Positions 33,982 through 43,297 are shown, counted from the stretch's first letter. The stretch: 64,000 nt of DNA from IMCC45349 sp047219225 (GCF_047219225.1 NZ_CP178208.1:1240001-1304000); one strand, 5' to 3'. Notes: generated from the sequence alone by a model not told the origin. Program-made: numbers and translations.

Positions 33982-35427
33982 TTAAAAACTACATGTAGTT
34001 ATTTCGGTAACACGTAGTGTGTTTACCATTCCTTTATCTTGAATTGGCATTGCTGCTAAACTAATAAGCATATCACCAGCTTCTAAATAACCTTTTTGAC
34101 ATGCGATTTTGTTTACATCTTCAATAGTTTCATCGGTAGATACATATTTATCGTAATAAAAGGCTCTAACTCCCCAAAGTAAATTAAGTTGTGTTAAAAT
34201 ACGTTTGTTAGAGGTAAATACTAAAATGTGTGCATCTGGTCGCCATGCCGAAATTTGAAATGCTGTATAACCACTATTTGTTAAGGTAGAAATAGCTCTA
34301 GCATTAATTTCGTTAGCCATATTGGCTGCGTGGTAACAAATAGATTTTGTAATATATCTGTTTGTACGAATATGCGGAGGTGATTGAGGCACATTAATTA
34401 AATGTGAATTCTCAACACTTTTAATAATATCAGACATTTTTTGAATTACTTGAACAGGATATTGTCCAACAGAAGTTTCGCCAGAAAGCATTACAGCATC
34501 TGCTCCATCCATTACTGAATTAGCAACATCGTTAACCTCAGCTCGAGTTGGTGTTAAACTAGTAATCATAGTCTCCATCATTTGAGTAGCAATAATTACA
34601 GGAATTCTAGCACGTTTAGCTCTTAACACTAATTGCTTTTGAATTAATGGTACTTCTTGCGCTGGAATCTCTACTCCTAAATCTCCTCTTGCTACCATTA
34701 TACCATCACAATAAGCAACAATTTTATCAATATTAGCAACAGCTTCAGGCTTTTCAATTTTAGCAATGATTGGAATTTTATGGTCGCTATGCTCCTTAAT
34801 AAGCTCTTCTAACTCCATTAAATCTTCTGGATGTCTAACAAACGATAATGCAATCCAATCTACTTTTTGACCTATTGCAAAAATAGCATCATCAATATCT
34901 TTTTCGGTTAAAGCTGGTTGAGAAATATTTGTGTTTGGAAGGTTTACACCCTTTTTAGACTTTAAAGGACCTCCTTGAATCACTCTTGCCTTTACTTCAT
35001 CTTTTTTATTTGTTGAAACAACTTCAAAAATTAATTTTCCGTCATCTAATAAAATACGTTCTCCTGGTTTTGCATCTTGCGGAAAACGCTCATAGGTCAT
35101 ATACACACGTTCTTTAGTGCCTTCAAAACGCTTACCTGTTGCAAAAATAATTTCATCTCCCTCATTAACAATAACATCCTTCTTCATGACACCTACACGA
35201 AGTTTAGGACCTTGTAAGTCTGCTAAAATAGCTGCATGAAAATCTAACTCCTCGTTAAGCTCTCTAATTAAATTAATTCTAGTTTTTACATCTTCATAAT
35301 CGGCATGCGAGAAATTAATCCTGAATACATTTACACCTTCTTGCATCATTTCTCTTAACACTTCTTTGCTACTAGTAGCTGGTCCTAGAGTTGCAACTAT
35401 TTTTGTTTTCTTTCTTGTATGTGACAT
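33982..35427 (-). CDS. pyk: Pyruvate kinase
   Basis: 481 aa, typical length. 'TKIVATLGPATSS' and 'VFRINFSHADY' at the N-terminus; 'IIAKIEKPEAV' and 'MVARGDLGVEIPAQEVP' are the active-site signature; 'SGETSVGQYPVQ' also fits. It converts phosphoenolpyruvate and ADP to pyruvate and ATP in glycolysis. The start overlaps the stop of the IPExxxVDY gene by one base (TAATG). This pairing with IPExxxVDY and rnc is conserved in flavobacteria. Confidence 0.97.
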   Translation of the reverse strand: MSHTRKKTKIVATLGPATSSKEVLREMMQEGVNVFRINFSHADYEDVKTRINLIRELNEELDFHAAILADLQGPKLRVGVMKKDVIVNEGDEIIFATGKRFEGTKERVYMTYERFPQDAKPGERILLDDGKLIFEVVSTNKKDEVKARVIQGGPLKSKKGVNLPNTNISQPALTEKDIDDAIFAIGQKVDWIALSFVRHPEDLMELEELIKEHSDHKIPIIAKIEKPEAVANIDKIVAYCDGIMVARGDLGVEIPAQEVPLIQKQLVLRAKRARIPVIIATQMMETMITSLTPTRAEVNDVANSVMDGADAVMLSGETSVGQYPVQVIQKMSDIIKSVENSHLINVPQSPPHIRTNRYITKSICYHAANMANEINARAISTLTNSGYTAFQISAWRPDAHILVFTSNKRILTQLNLLWGVRAFYYDKYVSTDETIEDVNKIACQKGYLEAGDMLISLAAMPIQDKGMVNTLRVTEITTCSF

Positions 35428-35909
35428 TAATCAAATATTAAATGTTCTTTAGATTTTAGCGTCATAACATCAACACTGTATGCTGTTGCTATTTGCGGTA
35501 TCTCTTGTAATTTAGTTAAAATAGGTTTTTCATTAATGTAATTACCACCATTATCAATCTTTAAAAAATAATTAACATTCTTGTACTCAGGTATCAAGTT
35601 ATGTTTTACAATTATTTTATTTGGGGAATTAAATAAAGATCCAGAGCTAATTACACTATCTTCTTCTTTTTTGCAAACGTTAGATACTAGATGCCAATTT
35701 GTAAGTTGACGCTCATCTTGCCAATCAAATAATGAATAAGAGGCAGAGATATATTCATAATCTAAATCTTGAGGATTTCTTTTTAATTGAATTCCTAAAA
35801 ACTGATTTAACAAATATGCCAACCTATAATCTTCTATAGTACAATGAATTGCAAATAGAGAATAATCATCGTCGTAAAAATCGTCTACAAGTATTTTATG
35901 TAACGCCAT
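35427..35909 (-). CDS. IPExxxVDY family protein
   Basis: 160 aa, cytosolic. The family motif near the C-terminus appears as 'EIPQIATAYSVDVMTLKS', a variant of IPExxxVDY. 'DYSLFAIHCTIEDYRLAYLLNQFLGIQLKR' at the N-terminal part is also typical. Function unknown; the family is confined to Bacteroidota and sits next to pyruvate kinase and RNase III, as here. Coupled to pyk by a one-base overlap. Confidence 0.88.
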   Translation of the reverse strand: MALHKILVDDFYDDDYSLFAIHCTIEDYRLAYLLNQFLGIQLKRNPQDLDYEYISASYSLFDWQDERQLTNWHLVSNVCKKEEDSVISSGSLFNSPNKIIVKHNLIPEYKNVNYFLKIDNGGNYINEKPILTKLQEIPQIATAYSVDVMTLKSKEHLIFD

Positions 35910-36030
35910 AATTTAAATTATGAACTGTAAATATAGTGTATTACAACAAAACCTTGTTAAGAGTTGCTTTATCTTATTGCTAATTTTTTACGAAAACGTT
36001 TTAGTGAGAATACACCAATTTTACAATTTC

Positions 36031-36777
36031 TTAAATCGCTCTTGAAATTTTATTTTGAAGTGCAAAAAAGGCTCTTTTAGAAGCTTTCTCTTCCGCCTTT
36101 TTCTTTGAGGTTGCTCTTGCTTTTGCTACTACTTTACTATTAATAGCAAGCTTTACCGAAAAATGACGTAGCTCATCATTTCCTGTATCTTCGTAAACAT
36201 TATAGTTAAATGTTTTCTTTTCTTTTTGACACCACTCAATAAGCAAACTCTTATAACTAATAACCTTACCTTCTAGTTTTTCTATATCCACATGTGGAAT
36301 GATGACTCTGTTATAAACAAATTTCTCACAAAACTTATAGCCTTGGTCTAAAAATATAGCGCCAACTAAGGCTTCGAACAAATTACCATGAATATTGTTA
36401 CCAAAGTTATTTTTAGGAATCTTACTTTCTACCAAATCTATTAAGTTGAGCTCTTTACCTAATTCATTTAAATGCTCTCTACTAACAATTTTTGAGCGCA
36501 TTTTAGTTAAGTAACCTTCGTTTCCTTGTGGCACTTCGTTAAATAAATGTGTAGCAATGATAGATCCTAACATAGCATCACCAACAAATTCTAAGCGTTC
36601 GTAATTTACAGGATTACCTTTATCATCACGTTTATTCATAGAGCGATGAGTAAACGCTTTTTTGTAGTATTTTAAATCTTTGGGCTTAAAACCTAAAATG
36701 GTTTCGAGTTGAATAAAAAAATTCCCGCCTTCATCAGAACGGGAATTTTTTTTGAATATGTTACGAATGAATTTCAT
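36031..36777 (-). CDS. rnc: Ribonuclease III
   Basis: 248 aa. The RNase III signature appears as 'YERLEFVGDAMLGSI' (about residues 59-73), with the second acidic site in 'GNLFEALVGAIFLDQGY'. A double-stranded RNA-binding domain occupies about residues 170-245 ('YKSLLIEWCQKEKKTFNYNV', 'AKARATSKKKAEEKASKRAF'). It cleaves structured RNA, including rRNA precursors. It follows fabF by 7 nt in the conserved order acpP-fabF-rnc. Confidence 0.96.
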   Translation of the reverse strand: MKFIRNIFKKNSRSDEGGNFFIQLETILGFKPKDLKYYKKAFTHRSMNKRDDKGNPVNYERLEFVGDAMLGSIIATHLFNEVPQGNEGYLTKMRSKIVSREHLNELGKELNLIDLVESKIPKNNFGNNIHGNLFEALVGAIFLDQGYKFCEKFVYNRVIIPHVDIEKLEGKVISYKSLLIEWCQKEKKTFNYNVYEDTGNDELRHFSVKLAINSKVVAKARATSKKKAEEKASKRAFFALQNKISRAI

Positions 36778-36784
36778 TCGGGAT

Positions 36785-38035
36785 TTAATCTAATTTCTTG
36801 AATAATACACAAGCGTTGTGTCCGCCAAATCCAAAAGTATTACTCATTGCCACTTTAACGTCGCGTTTTTGAGCCTTGTTTAAAATTAGGTTTAATTCAG
36901 GATCTATATTTTCATCAACCGTTGTATGATTGATTGTTGGAGGTACAACACCATGCTCTATTGCTAAAATTGAAGCAATTGCCTCAATAGCTCCAGCGGC
37001 ACCTAGTAAGTGTCCAGTCATAGATTTTGTAGAATTAATACTAATGCTTTTAGCATGCCCTCCAAACACTTCCGAAATAGCCTTTAACTCTGCTACATCT
37101 CCTAAAGGAGTTGATGTACCATGTGTGTTAATATGATCTACTTCTTCTGGTGCAATTCCTGCATTTTCTAAACAATTTCTCATTACAGCCATTACACCTA
37201 TTCCTTCTGGGTGTGGTGCAGTCATATGGTGTGCATCAGAAGATAAACCTCCTCCAATAACTTCAGCATATATTTTTGCGCCTCTTGCTTTTGCGTGCTC
37301 ATACTCTTCAAGAATAATAGCTCCTGCTCCTTCACCTAATACAAAACCATCTCTGGTAGCATCAAATGGTCTAGAAGCTGTTTCTGGACTTTCATTTCTT
37401 GTAGATAAAGCATGCATTGCATTAAAACCTCCCATTCCAGCAATGGTTACAGCTGCTTCACTTCCTCCAGTAACTACAACATCACAATGTCCTAAACGAA
37501 TATAGTTTAAGGCATCAATCATTGAATTAGCTGATGAAGCACATGCAGATACAGTAGTGTAATTTGGTCCCATAAAACCATGTTTTATAGAAATATTACC
37601 TGGTGCAATATCTGCAATCATTTTTGGGATAAAGAAAGGATTAAATCTAGGTGTTCCATTTCCGTTTGCGTAGTTTAAAACTTCGTTTTGAAATGTTTCT
37701 AAACCTCCAATTCCTGCTCCCCAAATAACACCAACTCGTAATTTATTTACTTCGTCTAGGTTAAGCTTAGCATCTGCAATTGCTTCATCTGAAGCAACCA
37801 TAGCATACTGCGCAAACCTATCCATTCTACGAGCTTCTCTACGATCGATAAAATCGGTGGCGTTAAAGTTTTTTAATTCGCAAGCGAATTTTGTTTTGAA
37901 CTCTGTGGTATCAAAATATGTTATAGGCGCAGCACCACTTTTACCATTTATAAGTCCATCCCAATATTCATCCTTGGTATTCCCTATAGGCGTAAGTGCA
38001 CCTAAACCAGTAACTACAACTCGCTTTAATTCCAT
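36785..38035 (-). CDS. fabF: 3-oxoacyl-ACP synthase II (beta-ketoacyl-ACP synthase II)
   Basis: 416 aa, normal for FabF. Catalytic Cys in 'VSACASSANSM', catalytic His in 'NTHGTSTPLGD' and 'NSTKSMTGHLLGAAG'. The start 'MELKRVVVTGLGALTPIGN' is characteristic. It elongates acyl-ACP with malonyl-ACP in type II fatty acid synthesis. It is 16 nt downstream of acpP and 7 nt upstream of rnc, so cotranscribed. Confidence 0.97.
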   Translation of the reverse strand: MELKRVVVTGLGALTPIGNTKDEYWDGLINGKSGAAPITYFDTTEFKTKFACELKNFNATDFIDRREARRMDRFAQYAMVASDEAIADAKLNLDEVNKLRVGVIWGAGIGGLETFQNEVLNYANGNGTPRFNPFFIPKMIADIAPGNISIKHGFMGPNYTTVSACASSANSMIDALNYIRLGHCDVVVTGGSEAAVTIAGMGGFNAMHALSTRNESPETASRPFDATRDGFVLGEGAGAIILEEYEHAKARGAKIYAEVIGGGLSSDAHHMTAPHPEGIGVMAVMRNCLENAGIAPEEVDHINTHGTSTPLGDVAELKAISEVFGGHAKSISINSTKSMTGHLLGAAGAIEAIASILAIEHGVVPPTINHTTVDENIDPELNLILNKAQKRDVKVAMSNTFGFGGHNACVLFKKLD

Positions 38036-38051
38036 AAACAGTAAATGTTAT

Positions 38052-38285
38052 TTATTTTGCAGCTTCAATATAAGAAATTGCTTGACCAACTGTTGCAATA
38101 TTTTCAGCTTGATCATCTGGTATTTGAATATCGAATTCTTTTTCGAACTCCATAATTAACTCAACAGTGTCTAATGAATCAGCTCCTAAATCGTTAGTGA
38201 AGCTTGCTTCTGTTACTACTTCGTTTTCATCAACACCTAATTTATCTACGATAATCGCTTTTACTCTTGATGCAATGTCTGACAT
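38052..38285 (-). CDS. acpP: Acyl carrier protein
   Basis: 77 aa, acidic. The DSL motif 'LGADSLDTVEL' has Ser37 for 4'-phosphopantetheine attachment. It carries growing acyl chains in fatty acid synthesis. First gene of acpP-fabF-rnc, with a TATTTTTG promoter box 32 nt upstream of the start. Confidence 0.98.
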   Translation of the reverse strand: MSDIASRVKAIIVDKLGVDENEVVTEASFTNDLGADSLDTVELIMEFEKEFDIQIPDDQAENIATVGQAISYIEAAK

Positions 38286-38316
38286 AATCTTTAAATTTTA
38301 AGTTTTAATTAGGAGG

Positions 38317-38324
38317 CAAAAATA
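38317..38324 (-). promoter_or_regulatory. Promoter -7 box for acpP-fabF-rnc
   Basis: TATTTTTG on the minus strand matches TAnnTTTG; no good -33 TTG is seen at the usual spacing. The leader would be about 27 nt. Confidence 0.5.
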
Positions 38325-38466
38325 AAAAACTTTATTTTAATACACATCATAACTATAAAAATGTGTTCTAATTTAAACATTTTTTATATTAAGTAATTTA
38401 TTTTCCTTCTAATTGTTAATATTTATTCTTTCTTTTGTTTGAATAATTTCAACCCTAATTTGATAA

Positions 38467-39030
38467 ATGAAACGTATTGTAATTTTTGCTTCCGGTTCTG
38501 GATCTAATGCTGAAAATTTGATTAAGTTTTTTCAAGACAGTGATGTAGCTGAGGTTATTCAAGTTTTGACTAACAATCCTCATGCCAAAGTTTTAGATAG
38601 GTGTAAAAATTTAAAAATCAGCGCATTATCATTTAACCGCATTGCATTTTCTAAAACCAATCATGTTTTAGATATTTTAAATACATTACAACCTGACCTT
38701 ATTATTCTAGCAGGTTTTTTATGGAAATTTCCAGAGCATATTTTAAATATCTATCCTAATAAAGTGATAAATATCCATCCAGCATTACTTCCAAAATTTG
38801 GAGGAAAAGGTATGTACGGAATGCATGTGCATGAAGCAGTAGTGGTTCAAAAAGAAATTGAAACTGGTATTACAATTCATTATGTAAATGAAAATTATGA
38901 CGAAGGTGCTATCATTTTTCAAGCAAAATGTGATGTATTAACGTCAGATTCTGCTCAAGATGTGGCTGCAAAAATACATGAGTTAGAAATGGAGCATTTT
39001 CCTAAAGTGGTTGAAGAGTTGCTCAAATAA
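38467..39030 (+). CDS. purN: Phosphoribosylglycinamide formyltransferase
   Basis: 187 aa. 'IVIFASGSGSNAENLIKFF' (phosphate-binding), 'VINIHPALLPKFGGKGMYG' (catalytic His, folate side) and 'HYVNENYDEGAIIFQ' (catalytic Asp) are diagnostic. It transfers a formyl group from 10-formyl-THF to GAR in purine synthesis. Divergent from acpP. purF lies three genes downstream on the same strand, so purine genes are loosely clustered. Confidence 0.96.
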   Translation: MKRIVIFASGSGSNAENLIKFFQDSDVAEVIQVLTNNPHAKVLDRCKNLKISALSFNRIAFSKTNHVLDILNTLQPDLIILAGFLWKFPEHILNIYPNKVINIHPALLPKFGGKGMYGMHVHEAVVVQKEIETGITIHYVNENYDEGAIIFQAKCDVLTSDSAQDVAAKIHELEMEHFPKVVEELLK

Positions 39031-39054
39031 TAATGTTTCTATGTTTTAATTTAA

Positions 39055-39696
39055 ATGAGCAAAAAAAAGAAAAAATACTACACAGTCTGGAAAGGACATC
39101 ACACTGGTGTTTTTGAATCTTGGGATGACTGCAAAGCTCAAATAAAAGATTACAAAGGTGCTATATATAAATCTTTCTCAACATTTGAGGCTGCAAAAAA
39201 AGCCCTAAAAGGAGATTATAAAGACTATGTAGGGAAAGACAAGGCTTTTAAAAGTGAATTAACTGATGCTCAATTAAAAAAAATTGGGCAACCTAATTAC
39301 AATTCAATTAGTGTTGATGCTGCATCAAGTGGTAACCCTGGAGTAATGGAATATCGTGGTGTTGATACTAAAACCAAAAAACAATTATTCATTCAAGGTC
39401 CTTTTGATGAAGGTACTAACAACATAGGTGAGTTTTTAGCTTTAGTACATGGTTTGGCCTTTTTAAAACAGCATAAAAGCGACCGAATTATTTACACAGA
39501 CTCTAGAACTGCTTTAAGTTGGGTAAAAAAGAAATCCTGCAATACTAAACTAGAGCGTAACGAAAAAAATAAATCACTTTTCGAACTTGTTGATCGCGCT
39601 GTAAATTGGTTAAAACAAAATAGTTACCAAACCACAATTGTAAAATGGGAAACCAAAGCTTGGGGAGAAATTCCTGCAGATTTTGGAAGAAAATAA
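39055..39696 (+). CDS. rnhA: Ribonuclease H1 with N-terminal viroplasmin domain
   Basis: 213 aa. Residues about 7-50 ('KYYTVWKGHHTGVFESWDDC', 'YKSFSTFEAAKKAL') form the viroplasmin/RHBD hybrid-binding domain. The RNase H fold follows with acidic residues in 'SVDAASSGNPG', 'NNIGEFLALVHGL', 'IIYTDSRTALSW' and 'IPADFGRK'. It degrades RNA in RNA-DNA hybrids. This two-domain form is the common flavobacterial one. 24 nt after purN. Confidence 0.93.
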   Translation: MSKKKKKYYTVWKGHHTGVFESWDDCKAQIKDYKGAIYKSFSTFEAAKKALKGDYKDYVGKDKAFKSELTDAQLKKIGQPNYNSISVDAASSGNPGVMEYRGVDTKTKKQLFIQGPFDEGTNNIGEFLALVHGLAFLKQHKSDRIIYTDSRTALSWVKKKSCNTKLERNEKNKSLFELVDRAVNWLKQNSYQTTIVKWETKAWGEIPADFGRK

Positions 39697-39697
39697 C

Positions 39698-39729
39698 ACA
39701 AAAAAAGAGCATGCTTCTTTGCTTTTTTT
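39698..39729 (+). terminator. Weak intrinsic terminator after rnhA
   Basis: An A-run with AGAGC pairs imperfectly with GCT plus T-run around a short loop. Position right after the rnhA stop supports it; the stem is weak. Confidence 0.45.
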
Positions 39730-39745
39730 CAGAATAAATTTTACG

Positions 39746-39753
39746 TAAGTTTG
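39746..39753 (+). promoter_or_regulatory. Promoter -7 box for the PfkB-type kinase
   Basis: TAAGTTTG matches TAnnTTTG; the start codon is 23 nt downstream. No clear -33 element. Confidence 0.5.
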
Positions 39754-39775
39754 CACTAAATTTTTAAACCTCTTT

Positions 39776-40702
39776 ATGAGTAAATTAGTTATAGTAGGTA
39801 CAGTAGCTTTTGATGCTATTGAAACACCTTTTGGTAAGACCGATAAAATTCTTGGTGGTGCAGCAACATTTATTGGTTTAGCTGCCTCTCAATTTGGCGT
39901 TGATGCAGCTGCAGTATCTGTAGTTGGTGGCGATTTCCCTCAAAAATATTTAGACTTATTATCAGATAAAAACATTGACGTTTCTGGAGTAGAAATTGTA
40001 AAAGATGGAAAAACTTTCTTTTGGAGTGGATTATATCACAACGATATGAACTCTCGCGACACTTTAGCTACAGAACTAAATGTTTTAGCAGATTTTCAAC
40101 CTGTAGTACCAGAAGATTACAAAAACGCAAGAGTTGTAATGCTTGGTAACTTACATCCTTTAACGCAGTTAAGCGTTCTAGAACAAATGAATCAAAAACC
40201 AGAATTAGTGGTTCTTGATACCATGAACTTTTGGATGGATAATGCACTTGAAGATTTACATAAAGTAATGAAGCATATTGATGTTATTACCATTAATGAT
40301 GAAGAGGCAAGACAATTAACTGGAGAATACTCACTAGTAGTAGCTGCAAGAAAGATTCATGAAATGGGTCCAAAATACGTAGTTATTAAAAAAGGAGAAC
40401 ATGGTGCTTTATTGTTTAATGAAGACAATGTGTTTTACGCACCTGCTTTACCACTAGAAGAAGTTTTTGATCCAACAGGAGCTGGCGATACATTTGCTGG
40501 AGGATTTGCTGGATATCTAGCAAAAAGTGATGATTTATCGTTCGAAAACATGAAAAACGCAGTTATTTATGGTTCGACTTTAGCTTCTTTTTGTGTAGAA
40601 AAGTTTGGAACAGAACGTATGGTAGATTTATCTAGTGAAGAAGTTCATAAACGTCTTCAGCAGTTTAAAAATCTAACACAATTTGAAATAGAATTAACAT
40701 AA
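39776..40702 (+). CDS. PfkB-family sugar/nucleoside kinase
   Basis: 308 aa. N-terminal 'GTVAFDAIETPFGKTDKILG' and 'GGAATFIGLAASQFG' and the C-terminal signature 'DPTGAGDTFAGGFAGYL' with the catalytic Asp. It phosphorylates a sugar or nucleoside with ATP. Similar flavobacterial proteins precede purF, so a nucleoside or ribose substrate is a reasonable guess but unproven. A strong hairpin terminator follows its stop. Confidence 0.9.
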   Translation: MSKLVIVGTVAFDAIETPFGKTDKILGGAATFIGLAASQFGVDAAAVSVVGGDFPQKYLDLLSDKNIDVSGVEIVKDGKTFFWSGLYHNDMNSRDTLATELNVLADFQPVVPEDYKNARVVMLGNLHPLTQLSVLEQMNQKPELVVLDTMNFWMDNALEDLHKVMKHIDVITINDEEARQLTGEYSLVVAARKIHEMGPKYVVIKKGEHGALLFNEDNVFYAPALPLEEVFDPTGAGDTFAGGFAGYLAKSDDLSFENMKNAVIYGSTLASFCVEKFGTERMVDLSSEEVHKRLQQFKNLTQFEIELT

Positions 40703-40735
40703 AAAAACGCGCTCAAAAAAATGAGCGCGTTTTTA
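40703..40735. terminator. Strong intrinsic terminator between the kinase and purF
   Basis: AAAAACGCGCTCA pairs perfectly with TGAGCGCGTTTTT across a 6-nt A-loop. It starts at the stop codon of the kinase gene. Confidence 0.9.
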
Positions 40736-40765
40736 TTTTATAACACAACAACACAACTACTTACA

Positions 40766-42664
40766 ATGAGCGATGCTTTAAAACACGAATGTGGAATTGC
40801 ACATATTAGACTTTTAAAACCATTAAGCTATTACAAAGAAAAATATGGTACAGCATTTTATGGTGTAAACAAAATGTACCTAATGATGGAGAAACAGCAC
40901 AACCGAGGACAAGATGGTGCTGGTTTTGCTAGTATAAAGCTTGATATGAAACCTGGTGAACGCTATATAAGTAGAGTAAGATCTATTGAGCAACAACCAA
41001 TTCAAGATATATTTTCGCAAATTAATACACGTATTAATAATGTATTAACCGAAAATCCTGACTACGCTGATGACCTAGAACTACAAAAAAGACATGTTCC
41101 TTATTTAGGTGAAGTGCTTCTTGGACATGTTCGTTATGGTACTTTTGGTAAAAATAGCGTGGAAAGCGTGCATCCGTTTTTAAGACAAAACAATTGGATG
41201 CATAGAAATTTAATTGTGGCTGGAAACTTTAACATGACTAATGTAAAACAGTTATTTAATAGACTTGTAGAGATTGGCCAGCATCCAAAAGAATATACAG
41301 ACACGATTACCATTATGGAAAAAATCGGTCATTTCTTAGATGATTCTGTAAGTAAAATTTATAAAAAGCTTAAAAAAGAAGGTTATAACAAAAATGAATG
41401 TTCACCATTAATTGCTAATCGATTAAATGTTGCTAAAATCTTAAAAAAAGCTTCTAAACATTGGGATGGAGGTTATGCTATGGCAGGACTTTTAGGACAT
41501 GGTGATGCTTTTGTGTTTAGAGATCCTGCAGGTATTAGACCAGCATACTATTATAAAGATGATGAGGTGGTTGTTGTAGCATCTGAGCGTCCCGTAATTC
41601 AAACTGTATTTAACGTTGCTTTTGAAGATGTTAAAGAGTTAGATCCAGGATGTGCTATCATTACTAAAAAATCTGGTGAAGTTTCAATTGAACAGATTTT
41701 AGAACCATTAGAAAGAAAAGCGTGTTCGTTTGAGCGTATCTATTTTTCAAGAGGAAGTGATGCTGAAATTTATCAAGAGCGTAAATTACTTGGGAAATTA
41801 ATTATGCCACAAGTATTGAAAGCTATTAATAACGATATTAAAAATTCGGTATTCTCATTTATTCCAAATACTGCTGAAACTTCATTTTTTGGAATGATTG
41901 AAACAGTTGAAGAAGAATTAAACAAACAAAAAACAGCTGCCATTTTAGATGGACAACGTTCTTTATCTTCTGAAAACGTACGAGAAATTCTTTCAGAACA
42001 TCCACGTATTGAAAAAATAGCAATTAAAGATGTTAAGTTAAGAACCTTTATTACTGAAGACAGTAGTAGAGATGATTTAGTTGCTCACGTATACGATGTT
42101 ACTTATGGTGTTATTAAACCAGAAGATAACTTAGTTATTATTGACGATAGTATTGTAAGAGGTACAACACTTAAGAAAAGTATCTTAAAAATGATGGATC
42201 GATTAAATCCTAAAAAGATTGTTGTGGTGTCTTCTGCTCCACAAATTCGTTATCCAGACTGTTATGGTATTGATATGGCTAATTTAGAAAGCTTAGTAGC
42301 CTTTAATGCAGCTTTAGAGCTTTTAAAAGAAAACAATCTATACCATAAAGTAGAAGAAGTATATAATAAGTGTAAAGCGCAAGTAGATTTAAAAGATAAG
42401 GACGTAACTAATTTTGTCAAAGAAATTTATGAGCCATTTACTGACGAGCAAATTTCTGATAAAATTTCGGAGCTATTAAGTGACAAATCTATAAACGCTG
42501 AAGTAAAAATAATCTTCCAATCTGTTTCAAACTTACATAAAGCTTGTCCTAAAAATTTAGGAGATTGGTACTTTACTGGAAATTACCCAACTGCTGGAGG
42601 TAACAGAGTGGTTAACAGAGCATTCATTAATTTTTACGAAGGAAACAAAGAAAGAGCCTATTAA
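40766..42664 (+). CDS. purF: Amidophosphoribosyltransferase, long Bacteroidota form
   Basis: 632 aa from the ATG at 40766. An in-frame start at 40721 lies inside the preceding terminator and is rejected. The likely N-terminal nucleophile Cys9 is in 'MSDALKHECGIAHIRL', implying removal of eight residues. Glutaminase motifs are 'NRGQDGAGFA' and 'VRYGTFGKNS'; the PRPP-binding site is 'NLVIIDDSIVRGTTLKKS'. It makes phosphoribosylamine, the first committed step of purine synthesis. It is longer than the 470-510 aa enzymes of proteobacteria and Bacillus, with insertions and a C-terminal extension. Confidence 0.94.
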   Translation: MSDALKHECGIAHIRLLKPLSYYKEKYGTAFYGVNKMYLMMEKQHNRGQDGAGFASIKLDMKPGERYISRVRSIEQQPIQDIFSQINTRINNVLTENPDYADDLELQKRHVPYLGEVLLGHVRYGTFGKNSVESVHPFLRQNNWMHRNLIVAGNFNMTNVKQLFNRLVEIGQHPKEYTDTITIMEKIGHFLDDSVSKIYKKLKKEGYNKNECSPLIANRLNVAKILKKASKHWDGGYAMAGLLGHGDAFVFRDPAGIRPAYYYKDDEVVVVASERPVIQTVFNVAFEDVKELDPGCAIITKKSGEVSIEQILEPLERKACSFERIYFSRGSDAEIYQERKLLGKLIMPQVLKAINNDIKNSVFSFIPNTAETSFFGMIETVEEELNKQKTAAILDGQRSLSSENVREILSEHPRIEKIAIKDVKLRTFITEDSSRDDLVAHVYDVTYGVIKPEDNLVIIDDSIVRGTTLKKSILKMMDRLNPKKIVVVSSAPQIRYPDCYGIDMANLESLVAFNAALELLKENNLYHKVEEVYNKCKAQVDLKDKDVTNFVKEIYEPFTDEQISDKISELLSDKSINAEVKIIFQSVSNLHKACPKNLGDWYFTGNYPTAGGNRVVNRAFINFYEGNKERAY

Positions 42665-42775
42665 GAGCTAACTCACTGAAATACAATTTTTTGTCAGTTA
42701 ATCTATAAAAATAGCCTTTTAAACTAAAAAAAGTGCATTTCGTCTATTATTTATGTGCTTTATACAAAATACATC

Positions 42776-42783
42776 TACCTTAG
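42776..42783 (+). promoter_or_regulatory. Promoter-like box of sRNA element copy 1
   Basis: TACCTTAG, one base off TAnnTTTG, ends 5 nt before the conserved element, the same spacing as in copy 2. Confidence 0.4.
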
Positions 42784-42787
42784 TAAG

Positions 42788-42860
42788 ACCATAACATAAG
42801 TAGGTTAAGTTCATGGTAGATTTGGGGCAAAAAAAGGTGAACTCTCGTTCACCTTTTTTT
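42788..42860 (+). ncRNA. Putative small RNA, copy 1 of a near-identical pair
   Basis: 73 nt, beginning ACCATAACATAAG and ending in the intrinsic terminator GGTGAACTCTCGTTCACC plus seven T. The 5' part can form a stem ACCAT/ATGGT (first 30 nt), leaving a G-rich single strand (GATTTGGGGC) between the two hairpins. Copy 2 at 43040-43110 differs by one substitution and one A in an A-run, although flanking DNA is unrelated. There is no ORF. The pattern (promoter box, conserved body, terminator) suggests a trans-acting sRNA; the known Flavo-1 RNA family would be the first comparison. Confidence 0.65.
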
Positions 42861-43027
42861 ATACACTTTCATTAAGCCTCTAACTACTTTATTACTAGAT
42901 TTTTAACCAACAAACATCTATTACTTTAAGTCAAAATACGCAATTATCTGTTTTTTAGCATTTTAACATTTAGCCTAATTTATAAGTATTTTATCTAATA
43001 AATTTATTTAATAGAAAAAAACCACAT

Positions 43028-43035
43028 TATATTTG
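43028..43035 (+). promoter_or_regulatory. Promoter -7 box of sRNA element copy 2
   Basis: TATATTTG matches TAnnTTTG exactly and ends 5 nt before the conserved element, placing the transcription start at or next to its first base. A clear -33 TTG is not seen. Confidence 0.6.
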
Positions 43036-43039
43036 AATC

Positions 43040-43110
43040 ACCATAACATAAGTAGGTTAAGTTTATGGTAGATTTGGGGCAAAAAAGGTGAACTCTCGTT
43101 CACCTTTTTT
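43040..43110 (+). ncRNA. Putative small RNA, copy 2 of a near-identical pair
   Basis: 71 nt, same element as 42788-42860. The only substitution (C to T at element position 25) turns an A-C mismatch of the 5' stem into an A-T pair, so the change preserves or improves the structure. It ends in GGTGAACTCTCGTTCACC plus six T. The 179 nt between the copies show no similarity or reading frame. Confidence 0.65.
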
Positions 43111-43220
43111 ATTTGCATATATATTGCCAAAACTTCTTTCATTAAAACAGCATCTCTTTCTATTCTTTTATTAATTATAAAACTGAATTGTTAGTCATTC
43201 AACATCTTGATTTTGTAAGA

Positions 43221-43252
43221 AAAACACTAACTTCGTTTGATGTTAGTTTTAA
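43221..43252. terminator. Weak hairpin before the orphan gene
   Basis: ACTAAC (43226-43231) pairs with GTTAGT (43242-43247), flanked by A- and T-runs. It may be a minor terminator or part of a recombination-site remnant. Confidence 0.3.
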
Positions 43253-43297
43253 TAATTAAAACGATTTATTATTAAGTCGTTGTGCACTACAATAAAA

